Below are positions 31,940-43,739 of a stretch of 64,000 bases of DNA, in pieces. The DNA lies in NCBI GenBank assembly GCA_963682025.1, contig OY821519.1, forward strand, positions 147,106,312 to 147,170,311, in the 5' to 3' direction. Every line of letters begins with the position of its first letter. Position 1 is the first letter of the stretch. The notes beneath the pieces are model-generated. The model ran no database searches. It saw only the letters and a program-made list of their open reading frames with translations, and was not told the origin of the DNA. The position numbers and the translations under genes are program-made. The stretch comes from Cordilura impudica (Eukaryota; Arthropoda; Insecta; Diptera; Scathophagidae).

Positions 31940-33530
31940 AAAAAAAGAAGTAAATTATATATAAAAAAAGAACTAGTGTTTTAAGTTAGGGTTAAGGTAG
32001 TTTAAGAAAAAAAAAGAATATGTTAGTGTAAGATTAATATTGTTTTCCTTTCGTTTTTTTTATGTACGTTGGTGCCAAAATTTTTGAAGGGTGTGATGTT
32101 TTTTTTTTGTCTACATTTATTTAAAACGTACAAAGGTCCGTATTTGCATTAGTTTGGTGTTCGTAAGATAAAGAACAAATCGTAGTGAAACCTTTAACCT
32201 AGAGAGCTCCTTAGGTAGGTCAAATGTGTTGATTTCTGTTGGTGCGCGCAGCTCAAAGAAATGGAGTCTGGATGACTGTGAGTTTTAGGTATTTGTGTTG
32301 TGTTAGTGTGGGTGAAATTTTGATGCCCAAAGTAAAAAGATTTCGTTTAGTTAACGGTTGTTTGAAAATTTCGGCACAAGCGTTAGTTTAATGAACCCTT
32401 CATTTTGTTTTTATTCCTTTTTTTTGTTTGTTTTTAAAGTTATCCTATGTTTTTATTGGTTTTAAATTAGCCCCAGTTTTTTTTTTTTTGTTTGCCATGA
32501 TTTAAATTATTTTTTTTTTCTTTAGGAATCATAAATAATTAGGGTGTAGATTAATTATTGCTGTTTAGTTTTAGTTTATATGAATAAATATGTCAAGGTT
32601 GTTGGCTTACTTGTTTATTTCATGTACTTTGTTGAAATTTATTTTTATATAATGGCTTTGTGAAAATTGTTTTTAAATTTTCAAAAAGAATATTATTTTG
32701 TTACTCTAAGAATTTTATTCAAGCAATAAACATCCAATAATTATTTTTGTAAATTGTGCGGTTTTTTCTGTTTCAAATCGAAATATAAAAATACAAAAAA
32801 TGTTGTATAAAAAAATGTGCTAGATTGTGTTTAAGGGGTAGGTTAATGACGTGAGGTAAGTGTGGTGAGTGTAAGTGTGTGGAGTACGGGGTCACTTAAG
32901 ATTAGTGCGCAAGCAGTGAGTTACCATGGTTGGGAGGGGTTGTGGAAGACAAACCATCAGGTGTTCCCTCTGAAAAATTCCTCGTCAGTGTTTTTAGTTT
33001 TTTGTTTGTTTTTTTTTTTCTATACTTTTTTATTTTTGCTTGTCCCTGGGCTGTAGTGGTGGCTTGGGACCTGACCCGTTGCTTGATGGAGCTAGTTGGC
33101 AACGCCACTACAGTGCCTTTGGGGCACGTAACAGTGGCCCAAGAAATTACTTTAGCAAATGTTCAACAAGCACCAGCTCAAAGTATGATTTTTATAAAAA
33201 CACTAAAACGTTTAAATCCTAAGCCTAAAACGTTTATGTCCAAAGACGGTGGCACAACAAGCAAGAGGAGTATAAAATATTTCATGGTTCCAGGTTTTTA
33301 GTATAAAATTTTTTTGGGGAATATCTCTTTACACACATTTTAAAATATACATATATTTGTCTCGTATATACATACATACATATATTTTTTAGTACAGAAT
33401 GAACAAATAAAGAAAATTTTCCAATAAAATGCCAACAAAATGAAAATTTTGATGAGAGAATTGGGAAAATTGCAAGAAATATTTCATAATGTCCGACCCC
33501 CGGCCCGGACATTTTGAAATTTTCCATAAA
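31940..33530 (+). other. G/T-rich stretch without a supported gene
   Basis: T and G dominate the plus strand from roughly 31000 to 33100. A late open stretch, 33055-33301 (NVQQAPAQSMIFIKTLKRLN, then DGGTTSKRSIKYFMVPGF), follows an acceptor-like TGGGCTGTAG and might be a further exon of the gene at 31463. A short hairpin GTCCG...CGGAC is at 33491-33510. None of this is firm. Confidence 0.25.
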
Positions 33531-33539
33531 TTTTTGTTA

Positions 33540-34031
33540 AGGTGCTATTACATGATGTGTTTTTTACATATGTACTGTCAAATTTTCCCACAACAAAAGT
33601 TGTACACATCGTGTGATACATATGAAACATTGTTTATGTACAATACATGAAGCAAGTCACATGTACATTTTTCAATTAGAACAGGTTCTATTTCTGCATG
33701 ACAAATATATGAAAATACAACACTGCTTGTGGCGAAAGAAAAACAGAGTAAATTTTAAAGATTAATATTGAAAGAAAAATAAATTGTTTAGTTTTAATTA
33801 ACAATTAAAAAATATATAACTTTTTTTTTAACAATAAATTTTTGTAAATTCAAAAATTAAATCAGCTGTTGTTTACATTTAGAGGTTATGTCATACGGAA
33901 ATACATATGCACGTGTGATAGCAAAAATTATGAATCGTATGTAAAAGACAATTTTGACAGACATGAGGAATTTCATATGGATAAAAAAAGTGACAGTACA
34001 TATGTAAAAAAGACTTCGTGTAATAGCACCT
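33540..34031. mobile_element. Harbinger-type MITE, first family, copy 1
   Basis: 492 bp bounded by AGGTGCTATTACA and GTAATAGCACCT, flanked by TTA at 33537-33539 and 34032-34034. Longer subterminal inversions (TTTTTTACATATGTACTGTC) make it largely palindromic. Close copies occur at 38942, 39431 and 59348. No transposase, so mobilisation would depend on a related Harbinger element elsewhere. Confidence 0.9.
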
Positions 34032-34286
34032 TTATGCTCCACCACCAACGGTGTTCGATAACAAACCAAATCTCTCTTTATATATCGTTGTAATAACGTC
34101 CCTAGCTACGAATATAAAAATAAAAACAAAAGTCGCCAATTAGTTAGATACTTTGTGCCTTATCTATACAAACTACCGTTATGACATCGAGATTTCATTA
34201 CATAGACTAGACCTTACCTTTTAAAATATCTTTAGTTCATAAATTTCCGTAATTGCAAAAAAAAAAAATTTTGGTAGATACATACA

Positions 34287-37200
34287 ATGACAACTAAGCG
34301 TGGCGTAGACTTTTTAAAAACTGTTGCTAATTATTGTGTTAAAAATGGCGGTCATGATTCGTTAACAAAAGTGGTAAATTATAATTATATTCTGAAATTA
34401 TTTTATTTAATTTAAAGCATTGTGCAATAAATTCACGTAAGATTGTTGCAAAAAATAGACAGCTGGTTTTGTTGTGATACAATTTCGACTAAAACAAAGT
34501 TGTATTAACAATGTTGCCAGATTCTTTATGGGATTTATCGGTAAACATTTAAGAATTGGTTTCAAAAAAATTTCGCATTCAACATTTTTTTCAATTATAT
34601 GTATATTCTTCCTTTATTTACATATTTTAACAAATTTGATATTCACATATGAGATCTTATCTTTACATATAGATATTGCAACAAATAATATATAGGATCT
34701 AAAGATATTAAATAGTTTTTATTTTATTTTTTTTTAAATGATTTTTAATAGGAAAATGGGAGGAAAAAAACCTTTATATGATTTAATAAATTCAAATACT
34801 ATCTGAAAATATTTATGTGCTTATAGGAGGCTTATTAGAAATAATAGACCTCTATAAGCACATAATTTTCAATTTGGTGATTTCTTTTCAATTTTACGTT
34901 AATTCTCTACATTCTCTTATCAGTTGGTAAGAGGAATTTTCAATTTTGGCAAAGTAATTGTTATTAATCCTTGTTATGAAATCGATAATTTTTTCATAAC
35001 CTGTTTCTTCATGCAGAAGATTTGTAGGATACCTCCAGGGCTTTTTATTTATCATTTTAAGACATTTGTTTTGTATAATTTGGTAGCGTTTTAGGTGGCA
35101 GTTGGCAGTGTCACTCCAAATAGGACACGCGTATGTTAATATTGGCCTTATAACACTTGAAGAGTAGATTTTTGATTTTGGGGTTTAGATATGACCTTCT
35201 ATTTAGTAGTAGCCATAATGCTTTAAATAAATTTATAGCTTTTTGGCACGTAGCCATAATATGTTGTTTAAAAGTAAGCCTTTTGTCCAAGACAACTCCG
35301 AGATATTTGACATGATTAAGTGCATTTATGGTATTATTTCCAATAAGAAGATGGCGTCTTGGCAGTCTTTTGGAAGATTTGTTGAATGGAAAAATTATTG
35401 CTTGGGTCTTGTTTGGATTAATTTTGATTTTCCATTTGTGAAAATATTTACTGCATTTTACAAGTCCCTTTTCCATTTTCTTCAGGAGTGCACTTGTAAG
35501 TTTGTTCGAAGAAATTAACGCAGTATCATCTGCGTAGTAAGCAACTTTCATATATTTCGAGACTTTGAAATCGGATGTATATATCGAGTAAAGCAATGGC
35601 GTCAAGACTGATCCTTGAGGTAACCCTGTGGTAATGGTTTTTGGAGATGATGTTTCATTATTAACCGCAACTTTAAAGATTCTGCCGTGAATGAAATCTG
35701 AAATAAGTTTGCATAAATATTTTGGTATATTTGCATCAAGAAGTTTAAATACTAGGCCATTATGCCAAACGGTGTCAAACACTTTTTCAACATCTAACAA
35801 TATTACACCCGTTGAATTGTTTTTATTGGTGATTATTTGATTTTTAATTCTGTTTATTTGGTGAGTAGTGCTATGTCCTTTTTTAAATCCAAATTGTTCT
35901 TTAGCAACAATAGAATTGGTCGTTACAAATTCACTAAGACGAGAATGTAGAATTTTTCAAATATTTTACCAAAGTTACTTAATAGACTGATAGGTCTGTA
36001 GCTGTTTGGGTTATTTTTTGGCTTGCTAAGTTTGTTAATAGCTATAACCTTAGCATTTTTGAAATGGTTTGGGAAATAGTTGAGTTTGATGCAGCTGTTA
36101 AATATTATAACCAGTAATTTTAGAGCTTTGAGTGGTAGTTTCTTAAAGAGCAGGTTCGGAATATTGTCAAAACCAGGGGATTTTGAGGGTTTTATTGATG
36201 AGACAATATTCATTAATTCTTCAAGAGATGTATAAATAGCTGAATCAGAACTTGGATAATCCTTCTTAAAATTATTTACGGTTGTATTTATTAGTGTATC
36301 TGTTGAGTGGTTGTAGTTCGAAGTGAGGTTATTTGCTTGGACAAATGTATTTGCCAGGACTTCAGCCTTGTCCTTATCAGATGTTATTTTTGTATTTCCA
36401 ACTTTAAAGTGAGAGACTTGATTTTTTTCCTTTTCCTCGCAAGTTCCTGCTTATTTTCCAAAATGATTTATCGCCATTTCTTATTGCGTTCCGAATTAAT
36501 ACTTTTATCAATCATGTTGCTTAGAAACTTAGTACATTGATTATAAAAGTTTGCTCTTAGTTTAATATATTTCACAGTACTTTCTGGTAATGTGTAATTA
36601 TTTTGTTGAGTTATTTTAGGTGTAGACACATATATAAATTTTTGTATTTCCTGATCAATTACTACCTTGTTATTGTATACATCCGAATTTAACGTGATTT
36701 TATTGTCTAAAAAATTCATATAAATGTTCCAGTTGGTTGCACTATAATCATAATAATTGAGGTCAACCTGCAAGGCCATTGATCTTTTAAGTGTACATAT
36801 AATGGGGCGATGGTCTGATGGTATTCGTAATCCATTGTTTTTACGTCTATATTTAAAGCGGAATTGCTTAAAATAATATAGACTGTGGATGCTTCGCGAC
36901 TGTGTTGATGGGGGAATAGGGTTGGACTATTAGGATAGTGAATGAAAAATTGCTTGATTGCTGTAGGTTGTTGAGTGCAATTCCTGCAGTATTATTTGAA
37001 TGGCAATTCCAAGAACAATGTTTGGCATTTAGGTCACCAAAAACTATATATTCTTTGGTGGAAAGTGTTAGGTGCAAGATATCAGCACAGAAGTTATGGG
37101 TATATCTTGGTGAATATAACGAAGAAACAACAATAGGTCTATTATTTATAATAACTTCAATTGAGATGTTTTCGATTGATGAGGTGTTTGATATAAAGAG

Positions 37201-40200
37201 GTTTTTATGTGCTACAGATTTATGAATTAACAGAGTTACTTCTCCTCCTCTTGCATCTGTTCTGTCGCTTCTATATAAATAATAATTTTTAAAATAGGGT
37301 CTATGATTTTCCGAAAAAAATTTTTCATTCAAAGACGCTATTTTAATATTTTCTCGTTCAATTAGTAGCTCAAATTGTTTCAATTTAGAAAAGTTTGAAA
37401 TGCCATTAGCATTCAAGTGAAGCATTTTGAATTCGTTTAAATTTGTATAATCCATTAGCGTATTTCACCATAGACATTACAACTTTGGTTTGTTGTACTT
37501 TTGAAGTGCACCTATGCAAATCTTCCATAGCTGTAGTGAAAATATCAAAAAGCTCATCGATGCTTAATAAATCGTTGTTTGTTCTCAGCTGGTTAGCATA
37601 TGTGGCTTTGCTGCTATTTATTGTGTTATTATTGATGTTATTATTACAATTTGTGTTGTTGTTTCTTAAATTAGGGAAATCTCCCACTTTAAATTGAAAT
37701 GAGTTATTTCGTTGTTGTCTGCTTTTATTGGGACTTTTAGAAGTAACTCTTGTTCTAGTTTCGAAATAGAGAGAACGTAACGGACAGTTGATATCGTTTG
37801 CAGACTGATCAGTTCTCACCGCCATGGCCATACATTAAGCAGTTCCAGCATTGAGTTGGTCTGCTCCTGGATTTAGATTTGTATTTTTTCTAAGAAATTA
37901 TAATATTGGAAATTGTTCGTACATTTTTTAATGCAGTTGGGTTAAAATTTTTACGAACAAATTTAACTTTATAAACTGCATTATTGTTTGAACCGAATTT
38001 GGTGACTATTTCAGTTACGGAAGAAGGGGATAGGTTGTAGTTTTTTAGCTCCTTGGAGATTTCCTCAGAGCTTATGCGGGGTAAACCGTGTAAAAAGGTG
38101 TATAACCTGTTTTCTTTGGAGCCATAAGAATGAAACTCAATTTTATTCTCTTTAAGTATTTGTAGCATTCGTACATTTTATTACTTGGAGCAAAAATTTT
38201 GGTAGCAATTGAAGTACGTTTGAAAATACAATCCTTACCAAGCAGCTTTTGTATTTCTCTAAATGAAGCGTTAGCTTCTACAACAATGGGTGGAGGTTTG
38301 TGTTCCTTAACATCGTTAATATTTGATACGGGAGTTACGTCCATATCATTGAGACCAGCAAGTAGGCTAAATCTGTTGCTTGAACTTGACGCAATGTTCG
38401 GGTTACCAAAACCCGGAGGAAGTTTTGTCATCTTGTTCACAAGCTTTCTTTTTGATGAAGATTTGGCCCCTCGGGCCATCGCTAAATTTTTATTCCTGTT
38501 TTAAGCTGGATTATCTACCGCGTGAGTTCAAATGAGATCAAGAATAGGCAATTGCAAAAACAAAAATATACACTTGTTTTTAATTTTAAATAGTTGTACT
38601 CTAAGCGCTTTAATTTTTTACACGACCGTTCGTAAAGAGAGTTATATTCGAACTGGGCGCATTCAACAAAAATTATAAATTTAAATTTAAAATTGTTTGG
38701 ATTTTTAACTTCATTAATTAAGTCATGACATGTTTGCAACACATTAATATGTATATTTTCGTAAAGAGAATTCTGCTCGAAAGCTTTTTCTTATCGAATT
38801 AAGTTACAGAATAGCCCCCAGTTATCGCTAATATTTTAGCTATATTTATAAAAGTGTGTGTTTTTATATAATACAATACAATCACAAAAACAGCGTAAGG
38901 GAAAAACGGTGTGTGGTATATGTAAGTTTTTTGGTGTATTTAAGGTGCTATTACATGATGTGTTTTTTACATATGTACTGTCAAATTTTCCCACAACAAA
39001 AGTTGAACACATCGTGTGATACATATGAAACATTGTTTATGTACAATACATGAGGAAAGTCACATGTACATTTTTCAATTAGAACAGGTTCCATTTTTGC
39101 ATGACAAACATATGAAAATATAACACTGCTTGTGGCGAAAGAAAAACAGAGTAAATTTTAAAGATTAATATTGAAAGAAAAATAAATTGTTTAGTATTAA
39201 TTAACAATTAAAAAATATATAACTTTTTTTTAACAATAAATTTTTGTAAATTCACAAATTAAATCAGCTGTTGTTTACATTTAGAGGTTATGTCATACGG
39301 AAATACATATGCACGTGTGATAGCAAGAATTATGAATCGTATGCAAAATTTTGACAGACATGAGGAATTTCATATGGATAAAAAAGTGACAGTACATATG
39401 TAAAAAACACTTCGTGTAATAGCACCTTTAAGGTGCTATTACATGATGTGTTTTTTACATATGTACTGTCAAATTTTCCCACAACAAAAGTTGTACACAT
39501 CGTGTGATACATATTAAACATTGTTTATGTACAATACATCAGGAAAGTCACATGTACATTTTTCAATTAGAACAGGTTCTATTTTTGCATGACAAACAAA
39601 TGAAAATACAACACTGCTTGTGGCGAAAGAAAAACAGAGTACATTTTAAAGATTAATATTGAAAGAAAAATAAATTGTTTAGTATTAATTAACAATTAAA
39701 ATATACATAACCTTTTTTTAACAACAAATTTTTGTAAATTCACAAATTAAATCAGCTGTTGTTTACATTTAGAGGTTATGTCATACGGAAATACATACGC
39801 ACGTGTGATAGCAAAAATTATGAATCGTATGTAAAAGACAATTTTGACAGACATGAAGAATTTCATATGGATAAAAAAAGTGACAGTACATATGTAAAAA
39901 ACACTTCATGTAATAGCACCTTTAGTAAGCAGAACCACCGAGTTCGCTGTCTGTTTAGCAAAATCACAAATCTTTTTCGTTAATTTTAAATATTCAAGCT
40001 ATTGACCGCTAGGTGTGCTGTGAGCTTAACATGTTCACAAACTTGTAAGCAGAACCGCTAGGTGTGCTGTGAGTTTAAAAAGCTAAATACTAGGAAAACT
40101 TTGAAGAAGTCGAAAATAAACTTAGGTGTTTTTTTTAATTACTACACCTTTTCCAATTGTGTTACAGAAAATATCAATTGTATTTCAGAAAGTATCAATT

Positions 40201-41383
40201 GTATTTCAGAAAACATCAATTGATTTTCAGAAATTATCAATTGAATTTTAGAAAACATCAATTGAATTTCGAAAAGTATCAAATGTATTTTAGAAAACAT
40301 CAATTGAGTCTCAGAAAAATAGTCAGAACGCTGTATAAAAATATATTTTTCTTAAGTATTACACTGGGTTTGTAATATTTCTTGAAAACTACATATCGTC
40401 ACCTAAAATGCAAGAGGCCGTAACTAATATTTTTATTTTTTTACAGGAGAAGCAAAAAAACCTCATAAAACAAAAACTACTTTAAACTTAATATCCAAAT
40501 TTTAGAATCAAGCTGAAAAATAAAGATAGATTTTTATTTATGAAAACAAATTTATGGTAAAATAGTAGTTTTTAAGTAAAAGGTCGTAAGTACAATACAA
40601 AAAGTCAATTTTGACCTTTTTGTTAGTTACGGCATTTTGCATTTTAGGTGACGATAAAACTTGTTTTTTCAAAATGATGACTTCAAAATCAGTCAAAACT
40701 CTATCGTGGTGTTTATATTGTAGCTGATTAACAAATGAAGTCCTCATCTTCTTTCGATTAAAAGGCCGCCCTTGATAGTTATTTTCCAGTGCATAACAAA
40801 TAAACATTTTCTGCGACTCCAAATCACTAAAAACAATAATAACTTTTCGGTATTTCAATATATGTATATTTTCTGAAATTCAATTGATATTTTCTGAAAT
40901 ACATTTGATAATTTCTGAAATACATTTAATTTGATCTGAAATACATTTGATACTTTCTGAAATACAATTGGAAAAGGTGTAGATGTTTACACATCTCCCC
41001 TGTGATCAGACTCACATTGATTTTTTTTATTAAAGTTTCGCGTTACAGGTGGGGGAGATGGTCGTTGCATTGGAGAATTTACAGTTGCCAAAGAACATCT
41101 AAATGCTAATGGTGGTTTGCATGGTGGATATACAGCAACAATGGTTGATAATATAACTACATATGCCTTAATGTCAGCAAATTCTCATCCAGGGGTAACT
41201 GTTGATTTACATGTAAGTTATTTAAAAAGTGCCAAAGAAGGAGAGGAAATTGTTGTCGATGCTAATACTATAAAGATTGGAAGAAAATTAGCTTTTATAG
41301 AATGTGTGCTAAAAAAGAAATCAGATGGTTCACTGGTGGCGAAAGGAGCTCAAACGAAATTTGTTGATTTAAAGGATGAATAA
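34287..41383 (+). CDS. ACOT13: Acyl-CoA thioesterase 13 (ACOT13/THEM2)-like, two exons (join 34287-34373 and 41036-41383)
   Basis: Predicted 144 aa, the family's usual size. Exon 1 encodes 29 residues (MTTKRGVDFLKTVANY...LTKV) ending GTG|GTAAAT. Exon 2 is taken to begin after TTATTAAAG at 41035, giving FRVTGGGDGRCIGEFTV in phase. A later AG at 41048 would break the phase. The hotdog-fold thioesterase core is complete: EHLNANGGLHGG with Asn52 and the HGG loop, TATMVDN with Asp67, and VDLHVSYLKSAKEGE. These match the residues used for catalysis in human ACOT13, which hydrolyses medium- and long-chain acyl-CoA at mitochondria and in cytosol. The 6.66-kb intron holds a LINE, two MITEs and a foldback-like element. 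Confidence 0.85.
34814..34864 (-). other. Stem-loop downstream of the jockey-like ORF2
   Basis: TATGTGCTTATAG and its complement CTATAAGCACATA, with further inner pairing (ATTA/TAAT), form a long hairpin just past the end of the LINE's ORF2. 34374-34800 is intron sequence with no feature I can name. Confidence 0.6.
34905..37455 (-). pseudogene. jockey-like ORF2: endonuclease and reverse transcriptase, broken
   Basis: The first open part (37455-36868) is an APE-type endonuclease: LHLNANGI, YRSDRTDARGGE and VFGDLNAKHCSWN. After a decayed linker, 36213-35923 carries the RT entry region (SPGFDNIPN, NPNSYRPISLLS). 35800-35111 carries palm motifs A (LDVEKVFDTVWHNGL), B (TGLPQGSVLTPLL) and C (YYADDTALIS). 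The C-terminal end continues in a shifted frame to about 34905 (WRYPTNLLHEE). Frame breaks near 36868, 36470, 35923 and 35111 show that it is inactive. Confidence 0.9.
37406..38479 (-). pseudogene. jockey-like ORF1 (Gag-like RNA-binding protein), broken
   Basis: Open in three overlapping parts: 38479-38072 (MARGAKSSSKRKLVNK, basic start), 38168-37890 (YTFLHGLPRISSEEISKEL, an RRM-like Gag segment typical of jockey ORF1) and 37831-37406 (Asn-rich, LLSIDELFDIFTTAMEDL). A single zinc-knuckle remnant (CWNCLMYGHGG) is readable in an intermediate frame near 37840. The three parts need two frame changes. Confidence 0.8.
38942..39427. mobile_element. Harbinger-type MITE, first family, copy 2
   Basis: 486 bp, AGGTGCTATTACA to AATAGCACCT, flanked by TTA at 38939-38941 and 39428-39430. 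It directly abuts copy 3, sharing the TTA between them. Confidence 0.9.
39431..39921. mobile_element. Harbinger-type MITE, first family, copy 3
   Basis: 491 bp with the same ends, flanked by the shared TTA (39428-39430) and TTA at 39922-39924. It is near-identical to copy 2 in head-to-tail orientation, so the arrangement is TTA-MITE-TTA-MITE-TTA. Confidence 0.9.
40142..40982. mobile_element. Foldback-like element with arms of 21-bp repeats
   Basis: The ends CTACACCTTTTCCAATTG and CAATTGGAAAAGGTGTAG are exact complements. The left arm (40164-40320) is seven 21-bp units of GAAAATATCAATTGTATTTCA type. The right arm (40865-40970) has about five inverted units. Deeper inside, CGTCACCTAAAATGCA near 40396 pairs with TGCATTTTAGGTGACG near 40650. 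It is non-coding, and a TA duplication at the ends is possible but ambiguous. The open frames across the arms come from the repeats. Confidence 0.8.
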
Positions 41384-41394
41384 TAAATTAAAAG

Positions 41395-42155
41395 TCATTT
41401 AAACTTATAAAGTTATATCTTGCAATGTATAAGTTTCATGTTTTAAATATCAAAGCGATTTCAATAAATATGTACATATATTCAAATTACTCTGCTCCAT
41501 AAGAGGCTCAACATATCCCTTATATTTTCATATGGTATAAAAACTGTTGACAGTAAGTATAACAATTGAAGACACACCCCCGTATTCATAATGAAAAGTT
41601 AGCTGCTGCTTACATGTCGCGCTCAACGAGGTTCTTACTAGTCAACCGATTAGCCATAGTTTTTAGTTAGCACATAGTTTATTCAAAATCAATTTTTTGT
41701 TGTTATCTAATAGCTTTAAAAACAACTCTGAAATTTGTAATGCCACCATATTTTTGCATTAATGCCACCTGATTAGTGAAAATCAACTCTGTTTACATAT
41801 CAATTTGTGTGATTTCATTCCTTCATTTTTTAAAATTAATATTTACAAGTGTTAAGTTTACGACAAAATTATTTTAATTTGAAAATTATGTAAAAAAAGT
41901 GTTTAAAAGATCCGCAAAGAAAAAAAAATTGTTTGCACTTAAAAATAATTTATATATTTTGTTTTGCTTAGTTTGACACACATCAGCTGTTTTAACATAC
42001 TTAGTCCGTGTTTGAAAGGTTGTTGATCTGAGTTTAGAAAACGCAACAGCAAGTGCATTATAAATAATACTCATGCTAGATACTACATAACTTTTCATTA
42101 TGAATACGGCCGACACTATCTTCTTCGTTTTGTTTGCAGACATAGCAATAGCAAA
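41395..42155. other. Intergenic stretch downstream of the ACOT13-like gene
   Basis: It contains the presumed 3' untranslated region, with a polyadenylation-type AATAAA at 41464. I see nothing further apart from short, unsupported open frames. Confidence 0.4.
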
Positions 42156-42710
42156 TGTTGAAATAAGAAACGCTGAATTTATTTCAATTCACTTTATTAA
42201 TAAAAAGGGAATTTTAAAATCCTGAAAATATTACAATATTTAAATTATATTATTTGGTTTTCCTTTTTTCTACAATCTTACTTAAGTGTAGTTCCACACA
42301 CTCTATGCTGTTAATATTACAATGTCTTCCTTATTAAGGTAATGAGCAAAAATACAAAAAACAGCATGTTAAATACAATCAGAAAATTTTTATGGTTAAA
42401 TTAAGGTTGCCTCATTTTCTTAACACTGCCCCCGGTATGTCCTCTGGACCTACCTCATTATCTATTGGAAGTACGGCAAATTTTGTTGCTGGTCGCTCGT
42501 ATAGGCCTGTGATAGTTTTAACGAACGCACTTCTGACTTGTCCATCAGCTCCTTTCTTCACGTCAATAATTTTTCCCTTTCGCCAGCAGTTACGAGGGTT
42601 GTTAGGGTCAGCAGTATGTAGTACATCTCCAATCTATATTGGCTTTGCCGCCTCAAACCACTTAGAACGGCGTGTAATGACAGTCATTTCATCAGCAGCA
42701 CTTAAGTGCT

Positions 42711-43730
42711 TCATGCCGTTGGAACTTCCATGTATAAAATGGTAAGGGACTCAACTTCCTCGTGTTCTATCGGTATATAAGTTAGTGGGCGCGAATTAAC
42801 TATATTTTCAACTTCCACCAAGGCTCCTCGTAGCAGTTCATCAGTAAGTCTGTGACGAGGTAGAATTGATGCTAGTGATGATTTTACTGACCTGACTAAC
42901 CTCTCCCAGGCACCTCCCATGTGTGGGGAGGAAGGTGGGATGAATTTCCAAGAAGTTAGGGAAGTTGTATGGGCCCTTACCATTTCATTCTGGTCCATAA
43001 ATTTAAAGGCGTTAGCCAGATCTGGTTCGGCTCCACAAAAATTGGTGCAGTTGTCGCTCCACCATTCCGGGGGCGTTCCTCGACGAGCAACAAAGCTTAT
43101 TGCGACTATACACGATGCCGATGACAACGAATGAGAAATTTCCAGATGTATAGCGCGCGTAGTTAGACAGGTAAACAGCACTCCGTAGCGTTTCTTCGAG
43201 CTGCGTCGAATCACAACGAACATCGGACCAAAGTAATCGACCCCCACGTAGGTAAACGGTCGACAGAATGACGCTAATCTAGGGGAAGGTAGTATTGCCA
43301 TTTTAGGAGGTCTGGGCTTGGTACACGCATCTGGTTCTGAGAATCCAAAACCTTTGTCGCATTTCATTCACAACTGTTTCATGGTTCACGTGAAGATATT
43401 TTGCATAATTCATTACAAAGAGTGATGTGGCAGTGTGTTCCTTGGGCAGTATTATTGGGTCCTCCCTATCGTTGATTTGCACTCTATTTCCCAACCTAAT
43501 AATTTTGTTTTCATCTAGGTAAGCTGAGAGTTTATGCAGTACGCTTGAGGGTGGTAGAGCACGATTTTGATTCAATATTAATAATTCATTGCCAAAGGTT
43601 TCATTCTGAATGCATTTCCAAATCAAGGTCTCGGCCGATGCGAGGTCTTCTTGAGTTTTGTTGTAACATACGTCCACCTCTAGGTGGCGCCTATAAAACG
43701 TGACCGTCTCGAAAATCGTGTAGAAGGTAC
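42711..43730 (-). pseudogene. BEL/Pao integrase, broken
   Basis: The minus strand has an N-terminal zinc-binding/linker part open 43677-43303 (NYAKYLHVNHETVVNEMRQR). The catalytic core is open 43367-42711: FTYVGVDYFGPM with the first Asp, FVARRGTPPEWWSDNCTNF with the second Asp and PHMGGAWERLVRSVK with the Glu region, as in BEL/Pao integrases. One frameshift separates the two parts. The C-terminus runs on in another frame towards 42430. Confidence 0.9.
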
Positions 43731-43739
43731 TTAAAATTT

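Larger units (their letters stand above)
34870..38810 (-). mobile_element. jockey-clade non-LTR retrotransposon (LINE), degenerate
   Basis: A minus-strand element with ORF1 upstream (38479 to about 37410) and ORF2 downstream (37455 to about 34905), the two-ORF plan of jockey-group LINEs. Both ORFs carry stops and frameshifts. The exact 5' end is not clear. It lies inside the ACOT13 intron, antisense to the gene. Confidence 0.85.

Noticed and set aside
32930..33301. A 123-residue membrane-like protein
   Set aside because: The hydrophobic part is a T-rich run translated as Phe/Leu. Only the last 80 codons look coding-like, and these are noted with the gene at 31463.
33540..34031. piggyBac-type element with TTAA targets
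   Set aside because: The left flank looks like TTAA but the right flank is TTTA. A 3-bp TTA duplication with an A at each element end fits all copies with preserved flanks.
40157..40375. Open frame with repeated FRKHQL wording
   Set aside because: It simply reads through the 21-bp units of the foldback-like element arm.
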